Below, in pieces: positions 1 to 9,833 of a stretch of DNA of 64,000 bases (within the stretch, counting starts at the first letter, position 1; each line of letters starts with the position of its first letter). Source of the DNA: Leptodactylus fallax. Lineage: Eukaryota; Chordata; Amphibia; Anura; Leptodactylidae. The stretch spans positions 930,001 through 994,000 of the forward strand of contig CAMRHE010000321.1 of assembly GCA_947044405.1 (NCBI GenBank). The letters run 5' to 3'. The translations under genes were made by a program, and so were the position numbers. The notes beneath the pieces are model-generated. The model made no database searches. It was not told the DNA's origin and saw only the letters and a program-made list of their open reading frames with translations.

Positions 1-381
1 ATTGACTTGTGTATCCGGTAGGTTAATGAATGGAAGTCTTGAACTAAGGTAACCCTCGGGCCCAAGTTTTCCCTCTTAGGTCCACCTAAGTTAAGGGATT
101 TGTTCAAAATTTTATCAGAGTATCCCCATCATCTGATTTTTTTTTTTGGATCGATCTCTTGTTTGCAAGCAGCAAGTTGTGTTTTATCTGAGACAATTCT
201 AGCCTGTCCAATTGTGACATTGGTAAGGCATGTTTAGTGGCCTCAGGCTGACAACTAGAGAAGTGCAATAACGTATTCCAATCTGTAGGTTTTGTAAGTA
301 GATCAGTGTTTATGACACCATTATTATCTTTGATGATCTTGGTATCTAGGTAACTAATTTTTGTTGTTAATGAAAAAGTAA
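1..381 (-). pseudogene. PLE A: C-terminal part of Penelope-like reverse transcriptase
   Basis: On the minus strand, reading from 381 toward 1, the translation contains TFSL...KISYLDTKI and, further on, TDLLTKPTDWNTLLHFSSC. This 'KPT..N.LLHF.S.HP' pattern follows the RT core in Penelope-like retroelements. The frame is entered at 381 in the middle of the RT and runs off the window start, so any endonuclease domain lies outside. The upstream half of the same RT is at 15632-16330, with codon phase preserved across the break, so this is one gene split by the insertion of PLE B. An oligo-A run near 140 probably marks further decay. The family call is from motifs; no function is expected today. Confidence 0.8.
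367..381. repeat. Target-site duplication of PLE B, left copy
   Basis: The 15 bases ttaatgaaaaagtaa occur here and again at 15617-15631. On the minus strand both copies read in the same codon phase (TFSL) of the PLE A reverse transcriptase. This is expected if an element inserted into that gene and duplicated its target. Confidence 0.75.
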
Positions 382-510
382 GTGTCACAAGCACAGGATC
401 CAAGAAATCATAAAACTTAACCTTTAATGTAAATAATAATAATAATAATAAATATTTAAGACGGTCAGAGAATATCACCAATTAATGTGCACAAAACAAA
501 CCGTGCTCTA
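382..510 (+). repeat. PLE B left terminal repeat, outer part
   Basis: This stretch matches the reverse complement of about 15420-15540, including the aat microsatellite (about 431-452) and the acggtcagagaatatcacc block. It continues at 7128 after the L1-like insertion. The matching right-hand copy has a longer trinucleotide run, so the microsatellite has changed length between the two arms. Confidence 0.8.
495..510. repeat. Target-site duplication of L1-like element 1 (3' side)
   Basis: The 16 bases aacaaaccgtgctcta are identical at 7112-7127. The uninterrupted right arm of PLE B (reverse complement of about 15423-15445) has the same block once, running straight into gataaaa. That confirms the empty site. 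Confidence 0.9.
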
Positions 511-1072
511 TGTTTAATCAAATTTATTAAAGTTTTGCAATAAGAACAGAAAGAAGAAAAGGGAAAAGGGGTACAATGTTATAACATCAATATCAGTTAA
601 AACAATAACAGGGGGGGGCACGCAGGCCACCTTATTTATGGATAAGGCACAGTAGTGAAAGTTTGGGTAAAAAGGCCAACGAAGCCCACCACAACAGGAT
701 CAGAAATAAATAACACAATGACAACTAAAATTACTATAACTTTAGGTGGGTGATAGCTAAAAAAAAGTAAAAAGTCAACTGTAAAAAGCTACCACAGGGC
801 CACCCACCTAACCATAAATCAAAACAAACATCAAGAGGGGGGGGGACCAAAAGGGGAACACAGGTGTACAAGACATATGAGGCCTAGGACACGACAAGGG
901 CAGGGGAGGGACACAGGAGGGAGGAGGTAGGAGATGGAACGGAAGGGGAAATTTAGAAATGGAGAGCAGCCAGACACTGCACCAACAGAAAAAACAGAAC
1001 AACCCCAAATCAAGAAAAAAAAGAGAGAAACTCAGAGGACTCCTGAAACACCACCCACGGCCGCCAGAGGGA
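511..1072 (-). other. L1-like element 1, 3' UTR
   Basis: This is the non-coding 3' part. On the minus strand it ends with an AATAAA-containing A/T-rich stretch close to the duplicated target at 510. G-runs around 610 and 834 on the plus strand are C-runs in the transcript. No open frame with element similarity is seen. Confidence 0.7.
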
Positions 1073-4000
1073 CTAAAATTTGGAGGGGTCGGGCGAGTCC
1101 TCAGTCACCAGGGCCTCCATTCTCCTGATAAGGAGAAGCTCCTGAAGGAACTCCACCAGGATAGGCACAGCAGTGCTACACCAATTCCTGGGGATAACTG
1201 TTCTGGCGGCGGTGAGGAAGTGTCGCAAAAGGTCTCTTTTAACGGCAGAGACCCTCCCCGGTATAATGGAGAGAAGTGCGAGCTGGGGTGAAGGCGTGAC
1301 AGATCTGCCACTCACTTTAGCATAAAGCTCAAAGACGGCATTCCAAAAGGGTTTAAGGGCCGCGCATTCCCACCAGATATGATATAAGGTACCTTTTTCG
1401 AAACCACAGCGCCAACACCGGTCAGAGACACCAGGGTAGATCCTATGTAAGAGGTCAGGACAGCGGTACCAGCGGGTCAGTATTTTGTAATTCTTTTCCT
1501 GCGCACCACAGGACAGCGGGAGTTTGTGTGTATACAGGTAGGATTTATCCCAGTCGGCAGTAGAGAGGCGAGTACCGAGGTCAGACTCCCAGGGGCCAAT
1601 GTAGGAGGGAGGCCCAGATGTAGCGTCTTGGAGGAGAATGCCGTAAAGAACAGAGAGGGTGCGCGGAGTGGTGTCAGTCTGGGAAAGGGCAAGCTCCCAG
1701 TTAGTTAAAGAGGAAGAGAGCGTGGGAAGCAGGGAGAACCTGCGGATGAAGGTAGTGAGCTGGCCATATTCCAACCAGGACAAACGGAGATTGGGATGAG
1801 AGGCTTGCAATTGTAACAGAGAAGGAAGAGAAGTGCTATCCATGACCTGATGCAAACGAACATCATCCCTAGCCAACCAACAAAGAAATCTGTCAGCAGA
1901 GTAACCCGGTGGGAACATGGGATTTCGGGAACAGAGGGCTGAGAGGACCCGGGACCCTGGCTATGCGACCACCCGCGCTTATGGAATCCCAGGTCTTGAG
2001 GAAATGAGAGGATAAAATGGAGTGTCTGATGATACTGGGGCGAAAGTGAGACGAAACCCAGGGCAAGGAGGGGAGATGAGCTGACAGCAAGTCAGCCTCT
2101 ATAGAGACCCACTGCTTGCCCGCCCCGCGATAGCGCCAGTCAAAAAGGCGCAACAGTACTGTCGCGCGATAGTATATTCTAGGGTCGGGCAGGCCCGCAC
2201 CACCGCAATGTCTACGGCGTGTCAATGTCCGGAAGTGTAACCTGCTTCGTGACGCTCCCCCACACAAATCTCCCAAACAAAGTCTGGGCGCGAACAAAAA
2301 AGGAGCGTGGTATTGGAATGGGCAGAGCTTGAAACACATATAATAACCGGGGCATGACATCCATTTTTAGCGCGTTGATGCGACCAAACCATGAGAGCAT
2401 GAGGGAACCATATTTCCGCAGATCTGTCGAAAGGGATTCAAGGAACGGTAAGTAATTAAGGCGGTAGAGAAGGGAGAGGTCTGAAGGGATATGAATCCCG
2501 AGATATTTAATGGAAGTGCGGTGCCATTTGAAGGGGGAATTCGTTCGCAAGGAGGGCTGCTTCTGCTGGGGGCAAGGTGATATTGAGGGCCTCACTCTTA
2601 GAGAGATTTACCTTGAAATTACTCAGGTGGCCAAAGCGACGGAACTCACGCAGGATGGCCGGAAAGGAAACGCGCGGCTGAGAGATGTATAAGAGGAGGT
2701 CGTCGGCGTATAAAGCCGTTTTGACCTGGCGGTTGCCCATCTGCACGCCATGGACACTAGGACAGTTCCGTAAGGCAGTCGCTAGATGTTCCATGACCAG
2801 TGCATATAAAAGAGGAGACGGGACAACCCTGTTGCGTGCCATTCCGGACCGGAAAGGAGTTGGAGAGGAGCCCGTTAACCCGCACCCGTGCCGACGCGTC
2901 GCCATAGAGAGAAAGCACCTTGCTCAGGTACCCCGAGCCAACTCCAATTTGCTGGAGTGTGGCCCGCAGGAAGCCCCAATGTACATGGTCGAACGCTTTT
3001 TCAGCGTCCACCGAGAGCAAGCACATGGGGGGTATCAGTAACGCGGTCCGCGGAGATCGCCAAGAGCGTCTTGCAAATATTGTCCCTGGCCTCGCGGCCT
3101 GAAATAAAGCCAACCTGGTCAGTGTGAACCAGGCCCGGCATCAAAGGGGACAGTCGGTTAGCCAGCAATTTGGCAAATAGCTTAATGTCAATGTTGAGCA
3201 GGGAAATCGGGCGATAGCTGGCGCAACTGGACGGATCTTTCCCAGGTTTGGGGAGGACTGTGATAAGGGCTGAAAGGGATTGGGAGGCAAATGGAGTGGT
3301 GTCATCAATACAGTACTGTTAAAGACACAGGCCATTATTGGAGAGAGGAGGTCTCGGAAGGACTTATAAAATCTGGGGGTAAACCCATTAGGGCCCGGGG
3401 ATTTGCCCGAGGGGGAAGATTGAATGACAAGGGAGACCTCCTCTTCGGAAAAATGGTCCTCGAGAAGCGCTCTATCCGAGGGAGCGATGGTGGGGAGAGA
3501 GGTCTCGTTGATGTATTCCCTGATTTTCTCATAAAGAGAGTCCGGGGGAAGATCAGCATATTGTCCCCGAATATTATAGAGGTCGTAGTAAAAGGAGCGG
3601 AACGCCTCTGCTATGTCTGCTGGGTTATGGACTGATCTCCCAGTGCCTTTATTAATCCGAGGAATGTACGTGGAGGTGTTGCGAGGATGTAGGCGACGCG
3701 CGAGGGGACGACTGCACTTATCTGCAAACTCATAGTAATGTTTCCGAACACGGTCGTGGAAAAGCATGGACACTTCGTCCAGGTGAGCTCAGAGCTCCTC
3801 TCTAGCATTGAGGAGCTCCGTGAAAACTGCCTGAGAGCAAGACCGTTTATGCAGCACTTCAAGGGAATGGATCTTGGCTAACTGCGCAGAAACCCAGGCC
3901 GCCCGCTCCTTTTTAAGGCGTGCACCATGTTCAATCAAGACTCCCCGGACCATGCATTTTAACGCTTCCCATTGAAGAGGGGGTGATGTAGAGTCCCGGG

Positions 4001-4829
4001 CATGATCAAGGCCAAAGTTCCTGATCGCAGAGCCGATGTCCTCCCGGCATGTGGTATCTTTTAAAAGGCTGTCGTTTAGACGCCAGGTAAAAGGACAGCG
4101 TGCGAGTCCCGGAATCTCCAGTGACAAAAATACGGGCGAATGGTCCGACCAAAGGACGGAACCAATCTGTCCTGTGGGGGCCGAAGAGAGGGCATGATGG
4201 CTGATCAAGAAAAAGTCAATGAGGCTATAGGAGTTGTGCGCAGGGGAGTGATACGTATAGTCTCGCTCATTAGGATGCAGGATGCGCCACACGTCGACCA
4301 ACTGGGAGTTATGGAGGGCAGTCTTAAGGCTACGCAGGTGGGACTGAGAATGGGGAGGGCGGGATGGGGTAGAGTCAATCAAAGGATCCCATACAAAGTT
4401 AAAGTCGCCCCCGAGAATCATGACCCCCTCGCCAAAATCAGAAAGTTTGCCGACCAGGTCCCTACAATACCGCAATTGTCCCTGATTAGGGAGGTAGCAA
4501 CCCGCTATGGTAAGAACCGTACCCACGATGCGCAATTTAAGAAAAACAAATCTGCCCTCAAGGTCAATCAGGGTGTCCATTACCTCGTGATGCAGAGACC
4601 TATGCAAAGCAATAGATACTCCCTTGGACTTGTCGGCCGGGTTGGCGCTGTGGAACCAAACGGGGAAATGGTGGTTGCGGATATCCGGTACATGGCCTTC
4701 CTTGAAGTGGGTCTCCTGTAGAATAAGGATATGAGAATGCTTTTTATGAAGTTGGTACAAAATCTGGCTGCGTTTTTGTGGAATGTTAAGTCCCTGTACA
4801 TTCAGTGTGCAAATATTCAGGGCAGACAT
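1073..4829 (-). pseudogene. L1-like element 1 ORF2: AP endonuclease, reverse transcriptase, Cys/His knuckle (broken)
   Basis: The intact protein would nick target DNA and prime reverse transcription there. The likely start is ATG at 4829 (MSALNICTLNVQGLN). The endonuclease domain runs to about 4100 with LQETHF, GGDFNFVWDP and SDHSPVF. RT follows in shifted frames: GPNGFTPRFYK near 3380, DAEKAFDHVHW near 3010, TQQGCP near 2840, and ALYADDLLLY (motif C) near 2700. The C-terminal knuckle CWRCGFEKGTLYHIWWEC is near 1400. The frame changes near 3780, 3130, 2850, 2550, 2300 and 1910, so at least five lesions separate the pieces. Intact relatives are about 1250 residues, and nothing large is missing. 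It is plainly inactive. Confidence 0.88.
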
Positions 4830-5355
4830 AGCTAGACAGGGAGGGGGAGGGGAGACACACTTAGGTAAGGGAAAATCTAACACAATTTATCACTAATTAA
4901 CACAGCTATGAAACAAAGTCTTAACTGACTAAACAGTAAGGTGGTGGGGTGAACCACCACCGAACCAGGTGGGGAAAAGGCAGACAGTGCCAAAACACGT
5001 GCTACACAGTAGCATGGAGACCTCGGTGGGGAACGAGCTTTCCAAAGAGGAGCCCCCCCCCCCCGGACCCCCGGGCCACGCCACTGTAAAGATAACTGTA
5101 GTAACAAAATAAGCTGACCGAGAAAAACGATATGCATAAACATAAATGAAAAAAAGAAGAAAAGAGGGGAGAGGGAAGGAAGGGTAAGAGAAGAGGAGAA
5201 GAAAAAAAAAAAAAAGGGGGGGGGGGGGGGGGAGGGGAAAGAAGAAGGAAGGAAAAATAATAACAATACTCACTGCCCCACAAGGGGGAGGACGAGAACC
5301 CCTAGGGGTTACGGAGAGACTTTCTCACTGGCATGCAAAAGGAACAGTTCAGTGC
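4830..5355 (-). other. L1-like element 1, spacer between ORF1 and ORF2
   Basis: About 0.5 kb without a coding frame. On the plus strand it contains a C-run (about 5057-5067) and a purine tract ending in a G-run of about 20 (about 5140-5235), so the transcript is pyrimidine-rich here. L1-like element 2 has a spacer of similar size (13632-14136), so this is a property of the lineage. Confidence 0.6.
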
Positions 5356-6999
5356 TCAAGTTGGAAGGGCTTGATGGTCCTGTGTCAGTGCGGTAGGTGT
5401 GGAAGCTCGATCGCGTCGGCAGCGTCTGGAACGGCGCTGAGACTGTGCTGGTTGGGCTGGTTCTGAGGAGCCAGGTAGCAGTGGCCAATCCAAGATCTGT
5501 ACCATAGGAAGACCAAGAGCAGCTGTGAAGGCAGGAACATCGTCTGGACGAGACAGGAAGATGATGCGGCCATCCCGCCGGACCTGCAAGCGGAAGGGGA
5601 ATCCCCAGGAGTACGGGATCTGGTGATGGATCAGGAGGTCCAGAAGAGGCTTCAAGGCACGCCGTCTAGCAAGAGTGAGTCTGGACAGGTCCGGGAGCAA
5701 GCTGATGGGGACCACTTGGCGGGTGTCCCTGGCCTTCCGCATAATGGCCTCCTTGAGCTGGTATCTGTGCACCCGGCAGATAACGTCTCTAGGGTTGGCA
5801 GAGTCCAGAGGGCGTGGGCCCAAAGGGCTGTGCGCCCTGTCCAACTCGAGTGGAGAGTCAGGAGGGACCCCCAAGAGGGAGTTAAAGATGCCACGTAGAG
5901 TGGCGTCCAATTGCTGGGGTTCAATGACTTCAGGGAGGCCCCGTACCCTGATGTTATTCCGTCTGTTCCTGTTCTCGAGGTCGTCCATGAGATCTGTCAG
6001 ATGATGTAATTGGTGAGTATGAGACAGCAATATGGAGTCATGGGTAGATAACTGGGTAGAAAACGAAGCGGCAGAGGCCTCCAAGGTGTCCACTCTTCCC
6101 TCCAGTGATTGCACCGTGGCACGGACGGCTGACAGTTCTGTTTTGTATGACTGCTCCAGACGCGCCACATATTCCTCCATGTCAGACTTTGTAGGGATGG
6201 CACGTAAATGGGCACTCAATTGATGCAGTTCAGCCAAGGTGTCAGAGGAAGCACCTGAGAAGGAAGGTGCGCAGGTTGCAATAGTCCCAGTGAGGTCTCC
6301 CACACTCTGACCAGCAGAGGCAGGGGCTGTGACAGGAGTTGGTAACAGAGGAACATGAGGCAAGTACGGGGCTGCTGAGGCCGATAACTGGCTCAGAGGG
6401 GCCGTGGTGGTAACCGGACAGGGGCTGCGGATGGTAGGGGCGCCCAGTGGAGATGTGGCCAACTGTGGCCCAGTGCCAGGAGGAGCAAACAGAGGGGCCT
6501 GCAGCACAGGCTTCAGTGCTGTGGTGGGAGTGGAGAAGGCCACAGGCCAGGGTAGATTAGGTGTCTCCCCACCTCTGGCTGGGTCCAGGAGGGAGCGCTG
6601 CAGCGGAGCGTTGGTGTCAGTGGAGCGCTGGTGCCCGGAGGATGCGGGGGACGGCGGCAACGAAGGCCAGTCCTGCCCCGCGGTAACTACTAGGGGAGAA
6701 GCGGGGGCTGAGCGGAGCTCAGACTCCCGCACGATCCAAGGCTCCGGGGGGCTGATGGAGCAGGCCCCAGTTGCTGGTAGGGGCCGGGGCACCCCTATGT
6801 CAGTAGCCGCAGCGCCCGCCGGCTGCGAACCCACGGGGGTGCCGCTTGAGGAGGCGGCGACATCGGGTGCCATTTTGGAGGGCGCACATTTTAGGCTGGG
6901 AGCGGCCGGGCCCTGCAGGAATTTGTCCATAGTGGACTCCGTGGAGGCCCCAGGAGGGATAGCAGAGGATCTGGAGGGCATCCGCCGGGACTTGCCCAT
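5356..6999 (-). CDS. L1-like element 1 ORF1 protein (coiled coil, L1 ORF1p type)
   Basis: This is an open frame of 547 codons starting MGKSRRMPSRSS at 6999. Residues 1-250 are Pro/Ser/Ala-rich and low in complexity. Residues about 255-345 form a heptad-rich coiled coil ending in ENRNRRNNIRVRGLPE, the hallmark at the start of the L1 ORF1p RNA-recognition fold. The core continues with LDRAHSPLGPRP and PRDVICRVHRYQLKE, then WGFPFRLQVRRDGR near residues 460-475. By family knowledge such proteins trimerise, bind the element's RNA and act as nucleic-acid chaperones in cytoplasmic RNPs. It is upstream of ORF2 on the same transcript. The frame is open although ORF2 is dead, which may be chance. Confidence 0.85.
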   Translation of the reverse strand: MGKSRRMPSRSSAIPPGASTESTMDKFLQGPAAPSLKCAPSKMAPDVAASSSGTPVGSQPAGAAATDIGVPRPLPATGACSISPPEPWIVRESELRSAPASPLVVTAGQDWPSLPPSPASSGHQRSTDTNAPLQRSLLDPARGGETPNLPWPVAFSTPTTALKPVLQAPLFAPPGTGPQLATSPLGAPTIRSPCPVTTTAPLSQLSASAAPYLPHVPLLPTPVTAPASAGQSVGDLTGTIATCAPSFSGASSDTLAELHQLSAHLRAIPTKSDMEEYVARLEQSYKTELSAVRATVQSLEGRVDTLEASAASFSTQLSTHDSILLSHTHQLHHLTDLMDDLENRNRRNNIRVRGLPEVIEPQQLDATLRGIFNSLLGVPPDSPLELDRAHSPLGPRPLDSANPRDVICRVHRYQLKEAIMRKARDTRQVVPISLLPDLSRLTLARRRALKPLLDLLIHHQIPYSWGFPFRLQVRRDGRIIFLSRPDDVPAFTAALGLPMVQILDWPLLPGSSEPAQPAQSQRRSRRCRRDRASTPTALTQDHQALPT

Positions 7000-7111
7000 A
7001 ACGCTGGGGGCAGAAAACGATCCGGTCAGCTGGATCAGCGTCGGTCCGGGTAAGTAAGGGAAGGAGCTGAGGAAAACACAGCCTCACTACTCCATAGCCA
7101 GGCCACGCCCC

Positions 7112-7127
7112 AACAAACCGTGCTCTA
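7112..7127. repeat. Target-site duplication of L1-like element 1 (5' side)
   Basis: A 16-bp perfect copy of 495-510. PLE B resumes at 7128 with gataaaaaaaggg, as in the uninterrupted right arm. Confidence 0.9.
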
Positions 7128-7312
7128 GATAAAAAAAGGGAACGGTCTTACACGGACCTACTGAGAGACGTTGGGGACTCAATGGGACTTACAGATGAAG
7201 GGCTGGTATAATTATACCCTATCTCTCACCTATGTCCCACAATGATTCCTGTCCTAACAAGGACAGTCCCAAAACTCTCCCTGTATCTCCCTATCAAATT
7301 AGATCCATTTTT

Positions 7313-7365
7313 CAACGCGTTTCGTGTCCCAACGAGATGGAGGGGCAATCCTCAGGGGATCTGGA
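7313..7365 (-). ncRNA. Degenerate hammerhead-ribozyme-like motif in PLE B left repeat
   Basis: Minus strand: CTGAGGA (7349-7355) fits the hammerhead CUGANGA box. GAAAC (7319-7323) followed by GCGTTG fits the GAAA box with a short palindromic ACGCGT stem. Between them CCC...GGG can pair, but the base pairs next to the core are not clean, so the ribozyme is probably worn. Penelope-like elements are known to carry hammerhead ribozymes in their terminal repeats. The call rests on the two boxes plus that context. Confidence 0.4.
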
Positions 7366-8189
7366 AATAATACACAAAATCAAAAGAGGAGAACGCTTAC
7401 TATACCTAACAAAAATTCATTGTTGCAATAAGTACAATATCTGGTCTATACGGTGTTGGATTGCCAATATTGATCGTGGCATTCAGGATGTTAAACATAA
7501 CCAAAATGTTCATTCAACTTCCAACATCATATATGCAGACAGTACCATAAGTGCACACTATAAAATTGTGGCGAATTAACTTGCATTTAAAAGCAAAGCC
7601 AATGTACTTACTTCAAAATATAAGCCCAGTGGGGAGTAACAGCCCTTCAAGCTACTCAACCGTGTATTATCAAAGCTTGCTAGTTCTAGGGCTGTGCAGA
7701 TGTACGCTCCACCCTGAATGCAGGGGATCATATGTGTCAGCAGTAGTCCTGTAAGTAAACCAGAGCCACTGCTTACCTCATCTTAAATGTAAAAAGCCCC
7801 TCCTCCTGGGCGTGTCCACCAGGGCGCCAAAACAAATCACCCATGGACACCTCGGGGGAGAGGTGTGGTTCCCCATTCTAATTGAGTAAATGGCAGAACT
7901 GCATCCCAAACCCCACCCACCCTTGGTGTCAATGGAGGGGCATAACCACCCACTCCAATCAAAAATGGAGAGTTTGGGTTGCTAGTAATGTGCTAATCCA
8001 TTCTTCACTATGGAATTAACACTTAAAGAATAAAGTAACAAGCATTACAGCAGGTGGAGGGTCATAATCAGACAACTCCATACTGGAGATACTAAATAAG
8101 ACAAAACAAATAGGTGTGTTTATATATCTAACGTGGAAAAGTCATCCGCAATCACCAACTTCATAAAGTAGCAGGTACCTCCAATCTAA

Positions 8190-8258
8190 GGCAGCACAGT
8201 GGCTCAGCGGACAGCACCGCAGAACTGCAATGCCGGATCACCCGGTTCAAATCCAAGC
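8190..8258 (+). repeat. tRNA-derived module (SINE head) in PLE B left repeat
   Basis: TGGCTCAGCGG (8200-8210) fits an RNA polymerase III A box and GGTTCAAATCC (8244-8254) a B box, 44 bases apart, in a segment beginning GGCAGCACAG. This kind of tRNA-like head is common in fish and amphibian SINEs. An inverted copy lies at 14296-14365, so it was part of the repeat before the arms formed. It is not a functional tRNA gene: no clean cloverleaf closes and there is no terminator. Confidence 0.6.
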
Positions 8259-8277
8259 ACAATACTAGTAATATATG

Positions 8278-9304
8278 GGGTAAACACCAAGGGGTTTCAG
8301 TTTTCGTCTAAATTTGACAGAAAGACCCTGCCATTCTTAGATGTCTGTATTAGCAGAAATGAGAATGGTGAGTTAATGACAGACGTATACAGAAAACCTA
8401 CTGCTACCAACTCCCTCCTGAGGTGGGAGAGTAGCCACCCACTCCCACTCAGGAGAGGAATACTCAGGGGACAATATCTGAGACTGAGGAGAAATTCATC
8501 TAAGATGGACGATTTTGTTAAGAGATCTGGGGAATTAAGACAGAGATTCCTTGAACGAGGATACCCTGACTCAGTCTTAAGAGAGGCATATAAGAACGCT
8601 GTAGGTAGGAATCCGAGTCATTTATTGACAGTGGATAATTCTACAGAGGAAGATACAGAGGTCACAAGACTTGTTACAACATTCAACATTGGAGCCACAC
8701 GGGTACGGCAGACTCTGTCTAAACATTGGAATATTCTTCTAATGTACCCAGATGTAGCAAAAATAGTGTGTCCTCAGCCCTCTATCACTTATAAAAGAGA
8801 TCCATTCGAGACAGCCACTACATCGAACAGAAAGCTACAACGTGGCTGGATAGAAAAATTACTGTATGTTATAGATGCAGTGGCTGTGTGGCCTGTCCCT
8901 TTTTGCAGGTAGGAAAAGAATTTTTCTCTAATGTAAAGGGAAAAACCTTTAAAATCAAACATCTAATCAATTGTAGAACAACAGGTGTTATCTATAAGAT
9001 GACATGCGCATGTGGCAAAGAATATGTAGGTAAAACACGATGGGAGCTCCGTAGACGAATAGGTGATCATCTTGACGATATCTTACATAAAAGGGAGACA
9101 CCAGTAGCCAAACATGTGAATGAAATACATGGGGGAGATCGAACTATGATTAAGTTAATGGGAATTGACCACATCCCTTCCCCTCTTAGAGGTGGCGATT
9201 GGGATAGAATGATCTTACAGAGGGAGACAAGGTGGATCTTTGAACTCCAGACTATGTATCCATCTGGACTGAACGAACAGCTGTATTTTGGATGTTTTAC
9301 TTAG
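8278..9304 (+). pseudogene. PLE B: RT tail, zinc motif and GIY-YIG endonuclease
   Basis: The frame opens right at the repeat edge with KFDRKTLPFLDVCISR and MTDVYRKPTATNSLL, the region after the RT core of Penelope-like proteins. The RT catalytic motifs themselves are absent. A frame change near 8780-8860 separates this from CYRCSGCVAC (Cys-rich linker) and the endonuclease GVIYKMTCACGKEYVGKT. Its GIY/YVG pair, the arginine in ELRRRIGDH, the glutamate in QRETRWIFEL and the asparagine of GLNEQL match GIY-YIG catalytic positions. The stop is at 9302-9304. In intact PLEs this nuclease makes the nick used for priming. Here it is truncated and frameshifted and could not work alone. Confidence 0.85.
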
Positions 9305-9506
9305 GATTCATCCTTTCCTCTCTCTATGTTCTATATGCTAACTTTGCTCTATCAGTTTGTGACTAATTATTCTATATATTCCTATATCTGAACTTACTAT
9401 TATCCACTAGGGCTGACTATCCCTTTAAGTGGACTATAAGGATATGTGTGATGGGTTATATGCATTGAACATTTTTGGCATAATAGGTATAGATTACAAT
9501 ATCAAT
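9305..9506 (+). other. PLE B 3' untranslated segment
   Basis: About 200 A/T-rich bases follow the endonuclease stop. They lead into the inverted right arm, which begins with ccccttggtgttt and is here interrupted by L1-like element 2. No gene is seen. Confidence 0.55.
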
Positions 9507-9519
9507 CCCCTTGGTGTTT
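9504..9519. repeat. Target-site duplication of L1-like element 2 (3' side)
   Basis: The 16 bases aatccccttggtgttt are repeated exactly at 14257-14272. The insertion point falls at the inner edge of the PLE B right arm. Confidence 0.9.
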
Positions 9520-9833
9520 TTTTAAACTCGTTTTATTGAAAATTGCGTATCAGACACAAGAAAAGGAATCAAAACATATACATAACATGTTGCGCACCAG
9601 AAAACGAGAATTTAAATGTAAATTCACTCAACACACTACATCCCACCTCGCCAGGCCCTCGTCCAACCGGACCCCACAACTCAGACTCGGTACAGAGAGG
9701 ATATAATCAGGACATGCACAATACAGTATACATCAGTTATCATGTGCAAAACATGCAGTCAATAAGTCAAAGGTAACAACAAGGATACTCTCCAAAATGA
9801 GAGGTCGTGGATACTCCCGGTGTCTCGCACCCC

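Larger units (their letters stand above)
511..7111 (-). mobile_element. L1-like element 1 (L1/Tx1 group), nearly full length
   Basis: This is a minus-strand non-LTR retrotransposon of 6.6 kb. It has a 5' UTR (7000-7111), intact ORF1 (5356-6999), an inter-ORF spacer, a broken ORF2 (1073-4829) and a 3' UTR (511-1072). It is bounded by a perfect 16-bp target-site duplication and is inserted into the left arm of PLE B. The order ORF1 with coiled coil, then endonuclease, RT and a C-terminal Cys/His knuckle is that of the L1 superfamily; fish and frogs have many such L1/Tx1 lineages. It is the longest of the four L1-like copies in the window. Confidence 0.9.
7128..8294 (+). repeat. PLE B left terminal repeat, inner part
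   Basis: This is an inverted match to about 14260-15425. It has no coding frame of its own. It contains a hammerhead-like core on the minus strand (7313-7365) and a tRNA-derived A-box/B-box module (8190-8258). The repeat ends at ggggtaaacaccaagggg (8277-8294), after which the plus strand enters RT-endonuclease coding sequence. Confidence 0.8.

Noticed and set aside
4140..4721. 193-codon open frame on the plus strand
   Set aside because: It lies antisense to the endonuclease domain of L1-like element 1 ORF2, and its translation has no family features. It is a shadow frame.
6404..7057. 217-codon open frame on the plus strand
   Set aside because: Antisense to the Pro/Ser-rich part of L1-like element 1 ORF1. 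GC-rich sequence gives long chance frames.
8190..8258. tRNA-like segment considered as a tRNA gene
   Set aside because: It has boxes A and B but no closing acceptor stem or T-run terminator, and it is duplicated inside a PLE repeat.
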